The notes under the pieces are model-generated. The model was not told the DNA's origin and did not search any database. It saw only the letters and a list, made by a program, of their open reading frames with translations. 64,000 nucleotides of DNA. Origin: Flavobacteriales bacterium (GTDB lineage Bacteria; Bacteroidota; Bacteroidia; Flavobacteriales_F; PHOS-HE28). The DNA is taken from positions 1 to 64,000 of the forward strand of contig JADJDP010000048.1 in NCBI GenBank assembly GCA_016702645.1, given 5' to 3'. Below are positions 36,252 through 45,483 of the stretch, piece after piece. How positions within the stretch are numbered: position 1 is the stretch's first letter; each line of letters opens with the position of its first letter. The position numbers were made by a program, and so were the translations under genes.

Positions 36252-37475
36252 TTGCGCTCATTCACCATCCCCACCCACTACCGCAGCGACCTCATCGGCC
36301 GCCTGAAGGCCTTCCGCAAGGCGCAGGACCCGAAGAAAAAGGACCTGTCCCCAACCGTGCTGGACCTCGGCGCGGTTCGCTTCGTCTTTGCCCGGCATTT
36401 CGGCTTCTGCTACGGGGTGGAGAACGCGATAGAGATCAGCTACAAGGCGCTGGAGGAGAACCCAGGCAAGCGGATCTTCCTGCTCAGCCAGATGATCCAC
36501 AACCCGGCCGTGAACGACGACCTCACCAGCCGTGGTATGCGCTTCATCCAGGACACCCACGGGCAGATGCTCATGGATTGGAGCGAAGTGAAGGCCGACG
36601 ATATCGTGATCATCCCCGCGTTCGGGACCACCTTAGAGACGGAGGCCAAGTTGCAGGCGATCGGTATCGACCCGCTGAAGTACAACACCACCTGCCCCTT
36701 CGTGGAAAAGGTGTGGAACCGCAGCGCCCAGCTTGGCACGAAGGACTACACCGTGGTGATCCACGGTAAGGCCGCGCATGAGGAAACGCGCGCCACCTTC
36801 AGCCATACCGCTGCGGGCGCACCGGCGGTGATCGTGAAAGACATGGCCGAGGCGCAGGAACTCGGGAGGATCATCCTCGGTGAACTGCCGATGGAGCGCT
36901 TTGCTGAGCTCTTCGGCGAACGCTGTACATCGGGCTTCGATCCGGTGAAGGACCTGCAGCGAATTGGTGTGGTTAACCAGACCACCATGCTCGCCACCGA
37001 AACGCAGGCCATCGCCGATCACTTGAAGCAGGTGATGGCGAAGAAGTACGATGAAGCAGATCTCAAGCAGCACTTCGCCGATACACGCGATACGCTCTGC
37101 TACGCCACCAACGATAACCAGGATGCTACCAATGAACTGCTGAAGGCCGATGCGGACCTCGCGCTGGTGGTGGGCGGCTACAACAGCAGCAACACCAGCC
37201 ATTTGGTGGAACTGCTGGAACACAAGTTCCCCACCTACTTCATCAAGGACGAAAGCGAGATCATCTCAGCGGAGACGATCCAACACTTCAACTACCCGGC
37301 GCATAAGCTGGAGAGCACGAACGATTGGCTTCCCGCGAAGCGACCGCTAACGATCATCCTCACCAGCGGTGCAAGCTGCCCGGACACCTTGCTGGATAGG
37401 GTGATGCTGAAGGTGCTGGGGTTTGTGGAGGGAGCAAAGGATCCAGCGGAAGTGGTGGAGATGATCGCTTCCTAG
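36252..37475 (+). CDS. ispH: 4-Hydroxy-3-methylbut-2-enyl diphosphate reductase
   Basis: Last step of the MEP isoprenoid pathway, an iron-sulfur enzyme. 407 residues, the long form found in Bacteroidota. The three cluster cysteines are in FGFCYGVENA, NTTCPFVEKVW and TSGASCPDTLLDRV. VVGGYNSSNTSHL is another signature. The frame begins at a TTG codon: TGA stops lie just upstream, and TTG-start gives RSFTIPTHYRSDLIG, the conserved N-terminus, whereas the next ATG would remove it. The TTG start may limit expression. Confidence 0.95.
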   Translation: MRSFTIPTHYRSDLIGRLKAFRKAQDPKKKDLSPTVLDLGAVRFVFARHFGFCYGVENAIEISYKALEENPGKRIFLLSQMIHNPAVNDDLTSRGMRFIQDTHGQMLMDWSEVKADDIVIIPAFGTTLETEAKLQAIGIDPLKYNTTCPFVEKVWNRSAQLGTKDYTVVIHGKAAHEETRATFSHTAAGAPAVIVKDMAEAQELGRIILGELPMERFAELFGERCTSGFDPVKDLQRIGVVNQTTMLATETQAIADHLKQVMAKKYDEADLKQHFADTRDTLCYATNDNQDATNELLKADADLALVVGGYNSSNTSHLVELLEHKFPTYFIKDESEIISAETIQHFNYPAHKLESTNDWLPAKRPLTIILTSGASCPDTLLDRVMLKVLGFVEGAKDPAEVVEMIAS

Positions 37476-37482
37476 GACAACG

Positions 37483-38361
37483 ATGAAGCGCTCTGCCGTA
37501 CTTATCGCCATCGCGCTGCCTTGCTTCTGCAACGCCCAACGAGAAGCCCGGGTGCGGCACAACTTCCTGGTGGATAGCGCCCAGCATTTCTCCTTCATGG
37601 GCAAGTACGATGACGCGATGCCGCTGTACGAGAAGCTCATGAGGAGCGAAACCTGGCACCCCGGTCCTTACTTCGACGCGATACATGCGTGCCTTCAAAC
37701 CGGGCAACCAGAGAAGGCCAACCAGTTCTTGAGCATTGCAGTGCAACATGGTTTCGTCCCGGAGGTCTTTCGGTTCGACAGCTTACTGATGGGCCACCTT
37801 GCAAGCGATGCATCGAAACCGTTCCGGGAGAGACGCAAGGAGGATGAACAGGTGTTCGCCTCGAACGCCGATTCGGCCCTGATCAAGGAACTCAGTGCCA
37901 TGTTCGATCTTGATCAGCGTGTGCGGGAGAAAGGGAGCGACCCAGCCATGATGCATCCTGTCGACTCCGCAAACTTCGAACGGCTGATCGAGATCTGCGA
38001 GCAACGCGGAGTCCCGGCCATGGGGAATGTGTGGACGCTTCTCTGGCATCACCGGAGCCCCGAGTACCCGGGGTCAGGACAATGGCAACGTATTCTGCCT
38101 CACATCCATGCCGCGATAGTGAGCGGTGATCTGGATCCAGCGTTCCTCTGCATGTTCGATGACTACGCGGACCAGGAGGCGGGAAGACCCATGCGCTATG
38201 GTGCACTCCTGGGTTACTATCGATCCTATCCTGACATGATCTTCCTGGTGGACCGTGCGCAACTCGACCGCAACAGGGCCTCCGTCGGTTGGGGATCCAT
38301 CTCGCGCTTTGCCGAAGAACTGGGCATGGATCTATCCACCTTGCGCTTCGCAGCGCCTTAG
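37483..38361 (+). CDS. Secreted TPR-like protein, DUF6624-like C-terminal region
   Basis: 292 residues. The signal peptide ends near FCNAQ. Residues about 25-95 look like a TPR pair (GKYDDAMPLYEKLM, QTGQPEKANQFL). Residues about 130-250 contain FDLDQRVREK, NFERLIEICEQRGVP and FLCMFDDYADQEAGRPMRYG, which resemble DUF6624 proteins of Bacteroidota. No enzymatic motif is recognised. It begins 7 bases after ispH, so it is probably read through from ispH. Confidence 0.65.
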   Translation: MKRSAVLIAIALPCFCNAQREARVRHNFLVDSAQHFSFMGKYDDAMPLYEKLMRSETWHPGPYFDAIHACLQTGQPEKANQFLSIAVQHGFVPEVFRFDSLLMGHLASDASKPFRERRKEDEQVFASNADSALIKELSAMFDLDQRVREKGSDPAMMHPVDSANFERLIEICEQRGVPAMGNVWTLLWHHRSPEYPGSGQWQRILPHIHAAIVSGDLDPAFLCMFDDYADQEAGRPMRYGALLGYYRSYPDMIFLVDRAQLDRNRASVGWGSISRFAEELGMDLSTLRFAAP

Positions 38362-38376
38362 GTGGCGGTCACAGCG

Positions 38377-39078
38377 TCACGCCTCCGTCACCACCCCGAT
38401 CGCCTTCACCACCACGCCGAGTGCAATATCGAACTGCTCTTGTGAAGTGAGATCGCTGTTGTCGATCACGAAGGCGTCAGCCGCTTGGATCAAGGGATCA
38501 GCCTTGCGTGTGGTGTCATCGGTATCGCGTCGCTCGATGTTCGCTAGGACGCTTTCGTAGTCGATATGGGCACCTCGGCCTTTGAGTTCCTGGTAGCGGC
38601 GTTGCGCACGCACATCCGGTCGTGCGGTCATGAAGAACTTCACCTCGGCATTGGGGAACACGACCGTGCCGATGTCGCGGCCGTCCATCACCACTCCGCC
38701 GCCCTTGCCAGCCTCCTGTTGCAATTGGACAAGCTTGGCCCGCACTTCCGGCACGGGGCTCACCAGTGTCACGTTGTGGCTCACATCCATTTCGCGGATG
38801 CGATGCTCCACGTTGCGGCCATCGAGCCAGGTCTCGCTCCGCTGCGAAGCGTCATCGTGCTTGAACCCGATGTGGATGTGCTTAAGCACGCGCAACAAAG
38901 CAGCGTGGTTCAGCACACCGTCGATCACCAGTCCGTTCTCGATCACGTAGAGCGCAACGGCGCGGTACATGGCTCCACTATCGATGTAGGTGTAGTGGAG
39001 GTGATGCGCCAGTTGCTTGGCCAATGTGCTCTTGCCGCAACTGCTGAACCCGTCGATGGCGATGGTGATCCGCTTCAC
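38377..39078 (-). CDS. cmk: Cytidylate kinase
   Basis: Phosphorylates CMP/dCMP with ATP. About 233 residues. P-loop DGFSSCGKSTLAKQLAHHL, then YIDSGAMYRAVALY, DGRDIGTVVFPNAEVKFF and the lid RRYQELKGRG. GTG at 39078 is taken as start because VKRITIAIDG is the family N-terminus. A second GTG at 39126 would extend the protein into an intergenic repeat and is unlikely. porQ is immediately upstream. Confidence 0.93.
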   Translation of the reverse strand: MKRITIAIDGFSSCGKSTLAKQLAHHLHYTYIDSGAMYRAVALYVIENGLVIDGVLNHAALLRVLKHIHIGFKHDDASQRSETWLDGRNVEHRIREMDVSHNVTLVSPVPEVRAKLVQLQQEAGKGGGVVMDGRDIGTVVFPNAEVKFFMTARPDVRAQRRYQELKGRGAHIDYESVLANIERRDTDDTTRKADPLIQAADAFVIDNSDLTSQEQFDIALGVVVKAIGVVTEA

Positions 39079-39121
39079 GGCGGGGAAAGTACGGAGGGGT
39101 GCGTTGCCTTGAAGGACTGTT

Positions 39122-39176
39122 GTCACCCTGAGCCTGTCGAAGGGTGACTACGAGGTCATGGTTCGTCCTTCGACTC
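39122..39176. repeat. REP-like palindromic intergenic repeat, copy B
   Basis: GTCACCCT (39122-39129) and AGGGTGAC (39141-39148) form a perfect 8-base inverted repeat around GAGCCTGTCGA, followed by GTCATGGTTCG. It shares CCCTGAGC-TG-CGAAGGGT and GTCATGGTTCG with copy A at 17121-17208. It lies in the cmk-porQ gap. Confidence 0.7.
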
Positions 39177-39207
39177 CGCATCCGGATGCCTCACCTGACA
39201 ATGAGTC

Positions 39208-40248
39208 CTACCCTTCCTCCTTCTGGAAATCCGAGAAGCGCACCGCCAATGTGAAGGTGTTGGAAATACCGGCGAGGTTCAACTGTGAGAAGCCGTAGCT
39301 CAGGTGCAATTTGCTCACCTTCAAACCAAGCCCGAAACTGAGCCCCACGGCAGACGGCTTATCGGCAAGAACCATTTCATCGCGTCGGCGGAAATTATAG
39401 GCTACACGCAGCATGAAATTCTTGCTCAAGAGGACCTCTGCGCTAGGCACGGTATGCAACAAGACCTTCTTAACAGTGCTGACCTTCTCTTCGATCACCT
39501 CGCCCGTGGTGGGATCCACTTCCACAGTGGCATTGGGATCGTCGTACGTGAGGTCCCATTGCTGCAACTGCTCCATCATGAGGCCCAGCCGGAAGGGAGC
39601 GTGCTTGAACTTGTAGGTGACGCCGAGTTGCACTTGGAACGGCAGGTCCTCGCGTTCCTCGGTATAAGTGCTCGTCTGGTAACCGATGTTGCGCAACATA
39701 CCCGCCACCGTAAGGCCGAGCTTCTTCTTCACGAACACACCACCGATGTCCACCGCCCACGCCGAGGCCGTGTACGTGTCCAGATTGCTGGTGATGAACT
39801 TGGCGTTCGCACCAATGCTGAAGAGGCTGTCGATGGCGCGGCCTGCTCCCACTTGGAACACGTATTCACCAGCCTGGAACTGGCCCGTCTCCAGTCCAGT
39901 CTCATCCATACGGGTGAAGGTGCCGTAGTCCACGTACTGGACCGTACCCGTGAAGGTTGTCTTGATGCTGTCGCAATGGTGCGCATAGCTGGCATAGCCC
40001 ACCTTGATCCCTTCGAAATAGGGCAGATAGCTCAAGGCCACCTGCCGTCCCATATCACGGTTCAACAGCGCCGGGTTGAAGATGCCCAGGTTGATGTCGT
40101 TGTCCTGCACCGCGATGTAGTTGCCGCCCAGCGCCGAAGAACGCGCCGAAGCGGGAATGTCCAACACACGGAAAGCGGTCTGGCCACCGAGTTGGGCGGA
40201 TGCGAACGAGGACAATAGGACGAGCGGGGCGAGGATGTAGCGGCTCAT
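39208..40248 (-). CDS. porQ: Type IX secretion system protein PorQ
   Basis: 346 residues of the PorP/SprF-like beta-barrel group, PorQ subtype. The signal peptide ends at SSFASAQ. FRVLDIPASARSSALGGNYIAVQDNDINL is the PorQ N-terminal pattern, here read across two short blocks. The body consists of alternating strands ending in FTLAVRFSDFQ. PorQ is an outer-membrane component of the T9SS and fits the several T9SS cargo genes in this window. Start at 40248 by signal peptide; TATCTTCG at 40261-40268 abuts it. It lies upstream of cmk on the same strand. Confidence 0.88.
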   Translation of the reverse strand: MSRYILAPLVLLSSFASAQLGGQTAFRVLDIPASARSSALGGNYIAVQDNDINLGIFNPALLNRDMGRQVALSYLPYFEGIKVGYASYAHHCDSIKTTFTGTVQYVDYGTFTRMDETGLETGQFQAGEYVFQVGAGRAIDSLFSIGANAKFITSNLDTYTASAWAVDIGGVFVKKKLGLTVAGMLRNIGYQTSTYTEEREDLPFQVQLGVTYKFKHAPFRLGLMMEQLQQWDLTYDDPNATVEVDPTTGEVIEEKVSTVKKVLLHTVPSAEVLLSKNFMLRVAYNFRRRDEMVLADKPSAVGLSFGLGLKVSKLHLSYGFSQLNLAGISNTFTLAVRFSDFQKEEG

Positions 40249-40292
40249 ACGCGGTGGGAACGAAGATAGGCGGAGGGTATTGTATGGGTGGA

Positions 40293-41516
40293 TCATTGAC
40301 CTGCTCTTGGACGCCAAAGCAACGAACCATCCCCATAGCTCAGGAAGCGATATCCGTTGCCCAGCGCATGGTCATAGACGCCACGCCATTGTGGACCGAG
40401 GAATGCCGCTACGAGAAGAAGCAAAGTGCTACCCGGCTGGTGGAAGTTGGTGATCAATGCGTCGGCAAAACGAAAGGTGTAGCCGGGTGCGATCAAGAGT
40501 TGTGTGCGGCCGACAAGTCGCTCCTCCCCTCGCGCTCGAAGATCTTGGATCACGGCCGCAAGCGTCTCGCTCGTTGAAGGCAGCTTGGAGCCAGCGGTCT
40601 CATAAGGCTCCCACTGCCCCACGTCCAGTTCATCCCCAGCGTTGCCTTGCAGGAGCTTTACGCCATGCCAATAGATGCTCTCCATTGTGCGCAGCGCCGT
40701 GGTGCCAACGGCCACGATCGGTCCACTGGTCTGTTGCGCGACAAGTGCCTCTAAGGTCGCAAGTGGGATCCGCACTTGTTCGTGGTGCATCGCATGTCCT
40801 TCCATCCGCTCGCTTTTCACCGGCAGGAATGTTCCCGCTCCAACGTGCAGCGTGAGCGAGGCGGTGCGCACTCCCTTCTGCCTCAACCCATCGAGCACAT
40901 GCGGGGTGAAGTGCAAGCTGGCCGTGGGTGCCGCCACGGAACCATCGTGTTTTGCGAAGACCGTGTTGTACCGCTCCTTGTCCCCTTCGGAATCGGGGCG
41001 TTTCATGTACGGCGGTAGCGGAACATGGCCCATGCGTTCGAGCACTTCCGCGAAGGAAAGTTCAGCAGGCGACCATGAGAACACGATCCGCTCCGCAGCC
41101 GACCGCACGGCCTTCAGTTCAGTCCTTCCATAGTCGAAGACGAGCACCTCCCCATCCTTCCAGCGCTTCGCGTTGCCGACGAAACACTGCCACTCACAGG
41201 TTCCTCGCTCAGCGAAGGCTTGTTCCACCGGCTTCCCATCGGCTGGCTCCAAGCACAAGACTTCTATGCGTGCCCCAGTGAAGCGTTGGAAGACCAAGCG
41301 CGCGTTCACCACGCGGGTGTCGTTGAGGACGAGCAAGGCGTTCGGCGGAAGCTCCTCGGCCAGATCGCTGAAGCGCCGATCGGTGATCACGCCATTGCGA
41401 TACACGAGCAACTTGCTCGCATCACGCTTGGCAAGCGGTTGTTGCGCAATGCGGTCCTCCGGAAGGTCGTAGGAGAAACCAGAAATGGAGATCTCGCGCG
41501 GGTGCATGTGATCCAT
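40293..41516 (-). CDS. queA: tRNA preQ1(34) S-adenosylmethionine ribosyltransferase-isomerase
   Basis: Queuosine pathway: moves the ribosyl part of SAM onto preQ1 in tRNA to give epoxyqueuosine. About 407 residues. Motifs include SYDLPEDRIAQQPL, NDTRVVNARL, HVGAGTFLPVKSE, VGTTALRTMES and ITNFHQPGSTLLLLVAAF. ATG at 41516 or 41507 (MHPREI) may be used. The gene is 44 bases upstream of the porQ start. Confidence 0.96.
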   Translation of the reverse strand: MDHMHPREISISGFSYDLPEDRIAQQPLAKRDASKLLVYRNGVITDRRFSDLAEELPPNALLVLNDTRVVNARLVFQRFTGARIEVLCLEPADGKPVEQAFAERGTCEWQCFVGNAKRWKDGEVLVFDYGRTELKAVRSAAERIVFSWSPAELSFAEVLERMGHVPLPPYMKRPDSEGDKERYNTVFAKHDGSVAAPTASLHFTPHVLDGLRQKGVRTASLTLHVGAGTFLPVKSERMEGHAMHHEQVRIPLATLEALVAQQTSGPIVAVGTTALRTMESIYWHGVKLLQGNAGDELDVGQWEPYETAGSKLPSTSETLAAVIQDLRARGEERLVGRTQLLIAPGYTFRFADALITNFHQPGSTLLLLVAAFLGPQWRGVYDHALGNGYRFLSYGDGSLLWRPRAGQ

Positions 41517-41553
41517 CCCGATCTTTCGGGAGACGGCGAAGATCGTGGCTGTT

Positions 41554-41594
41554 CATGACCACATGGACACTTGCCCACATGAGCACATGCCCTA
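41554..41594 (+). repeat. CACATG-rich 41-base repeat, intergenic copy at the lon stop
   Basis: It aligns without gaps to 45970-46010 in the same orientation, with about eight mismatches in 41 bases. The unit is CATG-CCACATGG-CAC followed by a second CACATG-GCACATG. The lon stop codon (TAG, 41594-41592 on the minus strand) is part of it. Confidence 0.55.
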
Positions 41595-44042
41595 CGCCAC
41601 CTTCAACGCGTTCTCCACCTTCTCCTTGAGCAGGGCGTGCTTCACCACCTCGATCATCTCGGTGACATAGGTGAACTTCATGCCCTTGGTGTAGCGCGCG
41701 TCGATGTCCTCGATGTCCTTGCGGTTGTCAGCGCTCAGGATGATCTCCTTGATGCCTGCGCGCTTCGCTGCGAGGATCTTCTCCTTGATGCCACCGACCG
41801 GAAGCACACGACCGCGCAAAGTGATCTCGCCGGTCATGGCCACGAACTTGCGCACCTTCTGCTGTGTGAACGCGCTGGCGATGCTGGTGAGCATGGTGAT
41901 GCCGGCAGAAGGACCGTCCTTCGGAGTGGCACCCTCCGGAACGTGGACGTGTACGTTCCAGCGCTTGAACACATCGGCCTCGATGCCGACGATGTCGCTG
42001 TGCGCCTTCAGGTATTCCAGCGCGATGATCGCGCTCTCCTTCATCACATCGCCCAGGTTGCCGGTGAGCGTGAGCTTGCCTTCACCCTTGGTGATGCTCG
42101 TCTCGATGAAGAGGATGTCCCCGCCAGTGGGTGTCCAAGCAAGGCCAGTGACCACACCGGCCACGTCATTGCCTTGGTACTTGTCGCGCGCATGACTGGG
42201 GCCGTAGATCTTCACCAGATCGTCGACACCGATGGTGACATTGTATTTCTGCTTCAGCGCGATCTGCTTGGCGCGGAAGCGCACCAGTTTGGCGATCCGC
42301 TTCTCCAAAGTGCGTACACCGCTCTCATCCGTGTATTGCTCGATGATCGCCTGCAACAGACCCGGAGCGAGCTTTAGCTGCTTGGGTTTGATGCCGTTCT
42401 CCTTGAACTGCTTGGGCAACAGGTGCCGCACCGCGATCTCCACCTTCTCCTCTTCCGTGTAGCCGTTCACCTCGATGATCTCCATGCGGTCGCGCAGGGC
42501 CGGGTGGATGGTGCTGAGGCTGTTGGCCGTGGCCACGAACATCACGCGGCTCAGGTCGTAATCGATGTCCACGAAGTTGTCGTGGAAGTTGCTGTTCTGC
42601 TCGGGGTCCAACACTTCGAGCAACGCGCTCGCCGGATCCCCATGGAAGTCCTTGCCCACCTTGTCGATCTCGTCCAGAACGAACAGAGGATTGCTGGTAC
42701 CAGCCTTCTTCAGGCTCTGGATCAAACGGCCGGGCATGGCACCGATGTAGGTGCGACGGTGCCCGCGGATCTCGCTCTCATCGTGCAGGCCGCCCAAGCT
42801 CATGCGCACGTACTTCCGGCCAAGGGCTTCGGCCATGCTCTTGCCCAAGCTGGTCTTACCCACGCCAGGAGGACCATAGAGGCAGATGATCGGCGCCTTC
42901 ATGTCGTTCTTCAACTTCAACACGGCGAGGTGCTCGATGATGCGCTCCTTCACCTTCTCCAGTCCGAAGTGATCGCGGTCCAGGATCTTCTGGGCGTTCT
43001 TCAGTTCGAACTTGTCGTTGCTGTATTCGCCCCAAGGGAGTTCCAGCAGAAACTGCACGTAGTTGTACTGCACGCTGAACTCCGCACCGGCCGGGTTCAT
43101 GCGCTGCAGCTTCAGCAGTTCCTTGTCGAAGACCTCCGACACTTTGAGCGACCACTTTTTCTTGGCCGCCTTCATGCGCATCTCCTCCAGTTCCGTCTCG
43201 ATGGGGTTGCCACCGAGTTCGTCCTGGATGGTCTTCATCTGCTGGTGCAGGAAGTACTCACGCTGCTGGCGATCCACCTCGGTGCGCACCTTGCTCTGGA
43301 TCTCGTTCTTCATCTGGAGCATCTGCAGCTCCTTCGTCAGGTGTGCGAGCAAGAGACTGGCACGTTCGCGCAGATCGGCGACCTCGAGCATCTTTTGCTT
43401 CTCGGCCACCTCCGCGTTCATGTTGCTGCTGATGAAGTTCACCAGGAAGCTCGGGCTGTCGATGTTCTTGAGCGCGAACTGAGCCTCCGTGGGGATCTGC
43501 GGACTTTGTTTGATGATCTCGGTCGCGAGGTCCTTCAACGAACTTACCAAGGCGTGGAAGCTCTTGTCGTCCTTCGCGGGGCGGATCTCCTCGAACTCCT
43601 TCACGCGTGCTGTGAAGTAGGGATCCAGCTTCACCATCTCCATCACCTCGAAGCGCTTCTTGCCTTGGATGATGGCCGTGGTGCTGCCATCCGGCATGCG
43701 CAACATGCGGATGATGGTGGCGATGGTGCCCACCTTGTTAAGGTCCTCGGCGCGCGGCTCTTCGATCTGACCGTCCTTCTGGCTCACGACGCCGAGCGTC
43801 TTGTTGCCGCGATACACGTCCTGGATCAACCGGATGCTGCGATCCCGACCGACCGTGATGGGGATCACCACACCCGGGAACAACACCGTATTGCGAAGCG
43901 GAAGGATCGGGAGCTCGGGCGGAGTGGTCTCCGCGTTCATCTGCTCCTCGTCCTCCGCAGTGATGAGGGGAATGAGTTCGGTCTCGTTCTCGAGGGCTTC
44001 GCTGCTGAAAAGGTTCGGGTCGCTATGGAGAATGTCGTTCAT
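41592..44042 (-). CDS. lon: ATP-dependent protease Lon
   Basis: 816 residues, hexameric AAA+ serine protease in the cytoplasm. N-terminal substrate domain from ELPILPLRNTVLFPGVVIPI; Walker A is YGPPGVGKTSLGKSM; Walker B region VLDEIDKVGKDFHGDPASALLEVLDPEQ is read in blocks. The catalytic serine is in DGPSAGITM and the lysine in GGIKEKILAAKRAGI. Full family length with no break. A 580-residue frame on the opposite strand is a GC artefact. Confidence 0.97.
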   Translation of the reverse strand: MNDILHSDPNLFSSEALENETELIPLITAEDEEQMNAETTPPELPILPLRNTVLFPGVVIPITVGRDRSIRLIQDVYRGNKTLGVVSQKDGQIEEPRAEDLNKVGTIATIIRMLRMPDGSTTAIIQGKKRFEVMEMVKLDPYFTARVKEFEEIRPAKDDKSFHALVSSLKDLATEIIKQSPQIPTEAQFALKNIDSPSFLVNFISSNMNAEVAEKQKMLEVADLRERASLLLAHLTKELQMLQMKNEIQSKVRTEVDRQQREYFLHQQMKTIQDELGGNPIETELEEMRMKAAKKKWSLKVSEVFDKELLKLQRMNPAGAEFSVQYNYVQFLLELPWGEYSNDKFELKNAQKILDRDHFGLEKVKERIIEHLAVLKLKNDMKAPIICLYGPPGVGKTSLGKSMAEALGRKYVRMSLGGLHDESEIRGHRRTYIGAMPGRLIQSLKKAGTSNPLFVLDEIDKVGKDFHGDPASALLEVLDPEQNSNFHDNFVDIDYDLSRVMFVATANSLSTIHPALRDRMEIIEVNGYTEEEKVEIAVRHLLPKQFKENGIKPKQLKLAPGLLQAIIEQYTDESGVRTLEKRIAKLVRFRAKQIALKQKYNVTIGVDDLVKIYGPSHARDKYQGNDVAGVVTGLAWTPTGGDILFIETSITKGEGKLTLTGNLGDVMKESAIIALEYLKAHSDIVGIEADVFKRWNVHVHVPEGATPKDGPSAGITMLTSIASAFTQQKVRKFVAMTGEITLRGRVLPVGGIKEKILAAKRAGIKEIILSADNRKDIEDIDARYTKGMKFTYVTEMIEVVKHALLKEKVENALKVA

Positions 44043-44184
44043 CGACAGAATGGGGTCAGGATGTCAGGCGCTAAGGTACCGCCCGTGCCACCCTCTGCTA
44101 GAACGTGGTTTTTCAACAGGCGTTGCCGCCGAGGTCAACCACTGTGCCGGTCATTCTTGGGCTGACAGATGGGCAGCAAGGCCT

Positions 44185-44595
44185 TTATCCCTTCGACATC
44201 CACCCTTGTAGGATGATCGTGGCGCTGATGCGATCCAACTGGCCCTTCTCGCGACGTGCCATTCGTCCTTTCCCACTGGCCATCAGCGTCTGCTGTGCCA
44301 TGCGGCTGGTGAAACGCTCATCCACGGTCTCCACGAACTTGTCCGGGAAGGTCGCCCGCAGTGCTTGGACGAAGGCATGAACGTTGGCAGTAATGTAGGT
44401 GGCACTTCCGTCAAGGTTGGAAGGGAGGCCCACCACAAAGCCATCCACCGCCACCTTCGCTGTATACGCCTTCAAGTAGTCCATCAGCTTCACCGATTCC
44501 ACCGTATCCAATGCGGTGGCGATGATGCGCAATGGATCCGTCACGGCAAGCCCAGTACGTTTCAGTCCGAAGTCGATGGCAATGACACGTGGCAT
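44185..44595 (-). CDS. ruvX: Putative pre-16S rRNA nuclease / Holliday junction resolvase RuvX (YqgF)
   Basis: 136 residues, RNase H-like fold. The N-terminal metal motif is VIAIDFGLKRTGLAVTD, followed by VVGLPSNLDGSA and VDERFTSRMAQQTL. YqgF matures 16S rRNA 5' ends in E. coli and is related to resolvases. It is divergent from dapD with 44 bases between. The 142-base gap to lon holds no evident feature. Confidence 0.9.
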   Translation of the reverse strand: MPRVIAIDFGLKRTGLAVTDPLRIIATALDTVESVKLMDYLKAYTAKVAVDGFVVGLPSNLDGSATYITANVHAFVQALRATFPDKFVETVDERFTSRMAQQTLMASGKGRMARREKGQLDRISATIILQGWMSKG

Positions 44596-44627
44596 CGGCC
44601 AAAGGTCGGCGAAGTCAGCCCGGCGTT

Positions 44628-44636
44628 CATCTTTGC
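44628..44636 (+). promoter_or_regulatory. -7-like block CATCTTTGC directly before dapD
   Basis: CATCTTTGC differs from TAnnTTTGC only at the first T. It ends 3 bases before the ATG at 44640, leaving no room for a leader. This suggests a leaderless dapD message. Confidence 0.4.
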
Positions 44637-44639
44637 GCC

Positions 44640-45449
44640 ATGCACGAATTGATCGAGAAGGCCTGGGAGGACCGCGCCATGCTGCGCGACCCCGAAGTGG
44701 TGATGGCCATTGAGCGCGTGGTGGAGGAATTGGATCGCGGGGTTGTGCGCGTAGCAGAGCCTGATGGCGGCGGTGGATGGAAGGTGAACGATTGGGTGAA
44801 GAAGGCCGTGATCATGTACTTCCCGATCAAGCAGATGCACACCTTCGAAGTGGGTCCGCTGGAGTTCCACGACAAGATCCCGCTGAAGAAGCGATATGCA
44901 CAACTCGGCGTGCGCGTGGTACCGCATGCGGTGGCACGTCATGGAAGCTACCTCGCGCCGGGTGTGATCCTCATGCCCAGTTACGTGAACATCGGCGCGT
45001 ATGTGGACGAAGGCACCATGGTGGACACTTGGGCCACCGTGGGTAGTTGCGCGCAGATCGGTAAGCACGTACACCTGAGCGGTGGCGTGGGTATCGGCGG
45101 CGTGCTGGAACCTGTGCAGGCAGCGCCGGTCATCATCGAGGACGGTTGTTTCATCGGATCACGCGCCGTCGTGGTGGAAGGCGTGCGCGTATGCAGCGAA
45201 GCAGTGCTCGGTGCCAACGTGGTGCTCACGGCCAGCACGCGCATCATCGACGTGACGGGTCCTGAACCAAAGGAGATGAAAGGCATTGTGCCCTCGCGTT
45301 CTGTCGTGATCCCTGGCACCGTGCCGAAGAAGTTCGCAGCAGGCGAATACGGCGTGCCCTGTGCGCTCATCATCGGTCAGCGAAAAGAGAGCACCGACAA
45401 GAAGACCTCGCTCAACGAAGCACTTCGTGAGCACAACGTGGCCGTCTGA
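44640..45449 (+). CDS. dapD: 2,3,4,5-Tetrahydropyridine-2,6-dicarboxylate N-succinyltransferase
   Basis: Lysine/diaminopimelate pathway, succinylase branch, using succinyl-CoA. 269 residues. The left-handed beta helix of hexapeptide repeats is visible at about 100-215 (VNIGAYVDEGTMVDTWATVG, VGIGGVLEP, IIEDGCFIGSRAVVVEG). RYAQLGVRVVP and the C-terminal SRSVVIPGTVPKKF also fit. The start at 44640 gives MHELIEKAWEDR. Confidence 0.95.
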   Translation: MHELIEKAWEDRAMLRDPEVVMAIERVVEELDRGVVRVAEPDGGGGWKVNDWVKKAVIMYFPIKQMHTFEVGPLEFHDKIPLKKRYAQLGVRVVPHAVARHGSYLAPGVILMPSYVNIGAYVDEGTMVDTWATVGSCAQIGKHVHLSGGVGIGGVLEPVQAAPVIIEDGCFIGSRAVVVEGVRVCSEAVLGANVVLTASTRIIDVTGPEPKEMKGIVPSRSVVIPGTVPKKFAAGEYGVPCALIIGQRKESTDKKTSLNEALREHNVAV

Positions 45450-45454
45450 ACAAG

Positions 45455-45480
45455 CCGCAAAGACGCGAAGGCGCAAAGAA
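45455..45480 (+). repeat. CGCAAAGACGCGAAGGCGCAAAG-type short repeat
   Basis: Intergenic sequence between dapD and the GT9 gene made of near-repeats of GCAAAGACGCGAAGGCGCAA. A weaker relative (GCAAAACGAAGGCGCGAAGG) lies after cphB at about 3702-3721. Such blocks are scattered intergenic repeats in many bacterial genomes. Confidence 0.4.
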
Positions 45481-45483
45481 GGG

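Noticed and set aside
39079..39126. Upstream GTG start for cmk at 39126
   Set aside because: The extra residues come from the REP-like repeat, and the known N-terminus begins at the inner GTG at 39078.
42423..44165. 580-residue open frame on the plus strand
   Set aside because: It is wholly antisense to lon, is rich in His, Leu and Val in the way GC-rich antisense frames are, and shows no domain.
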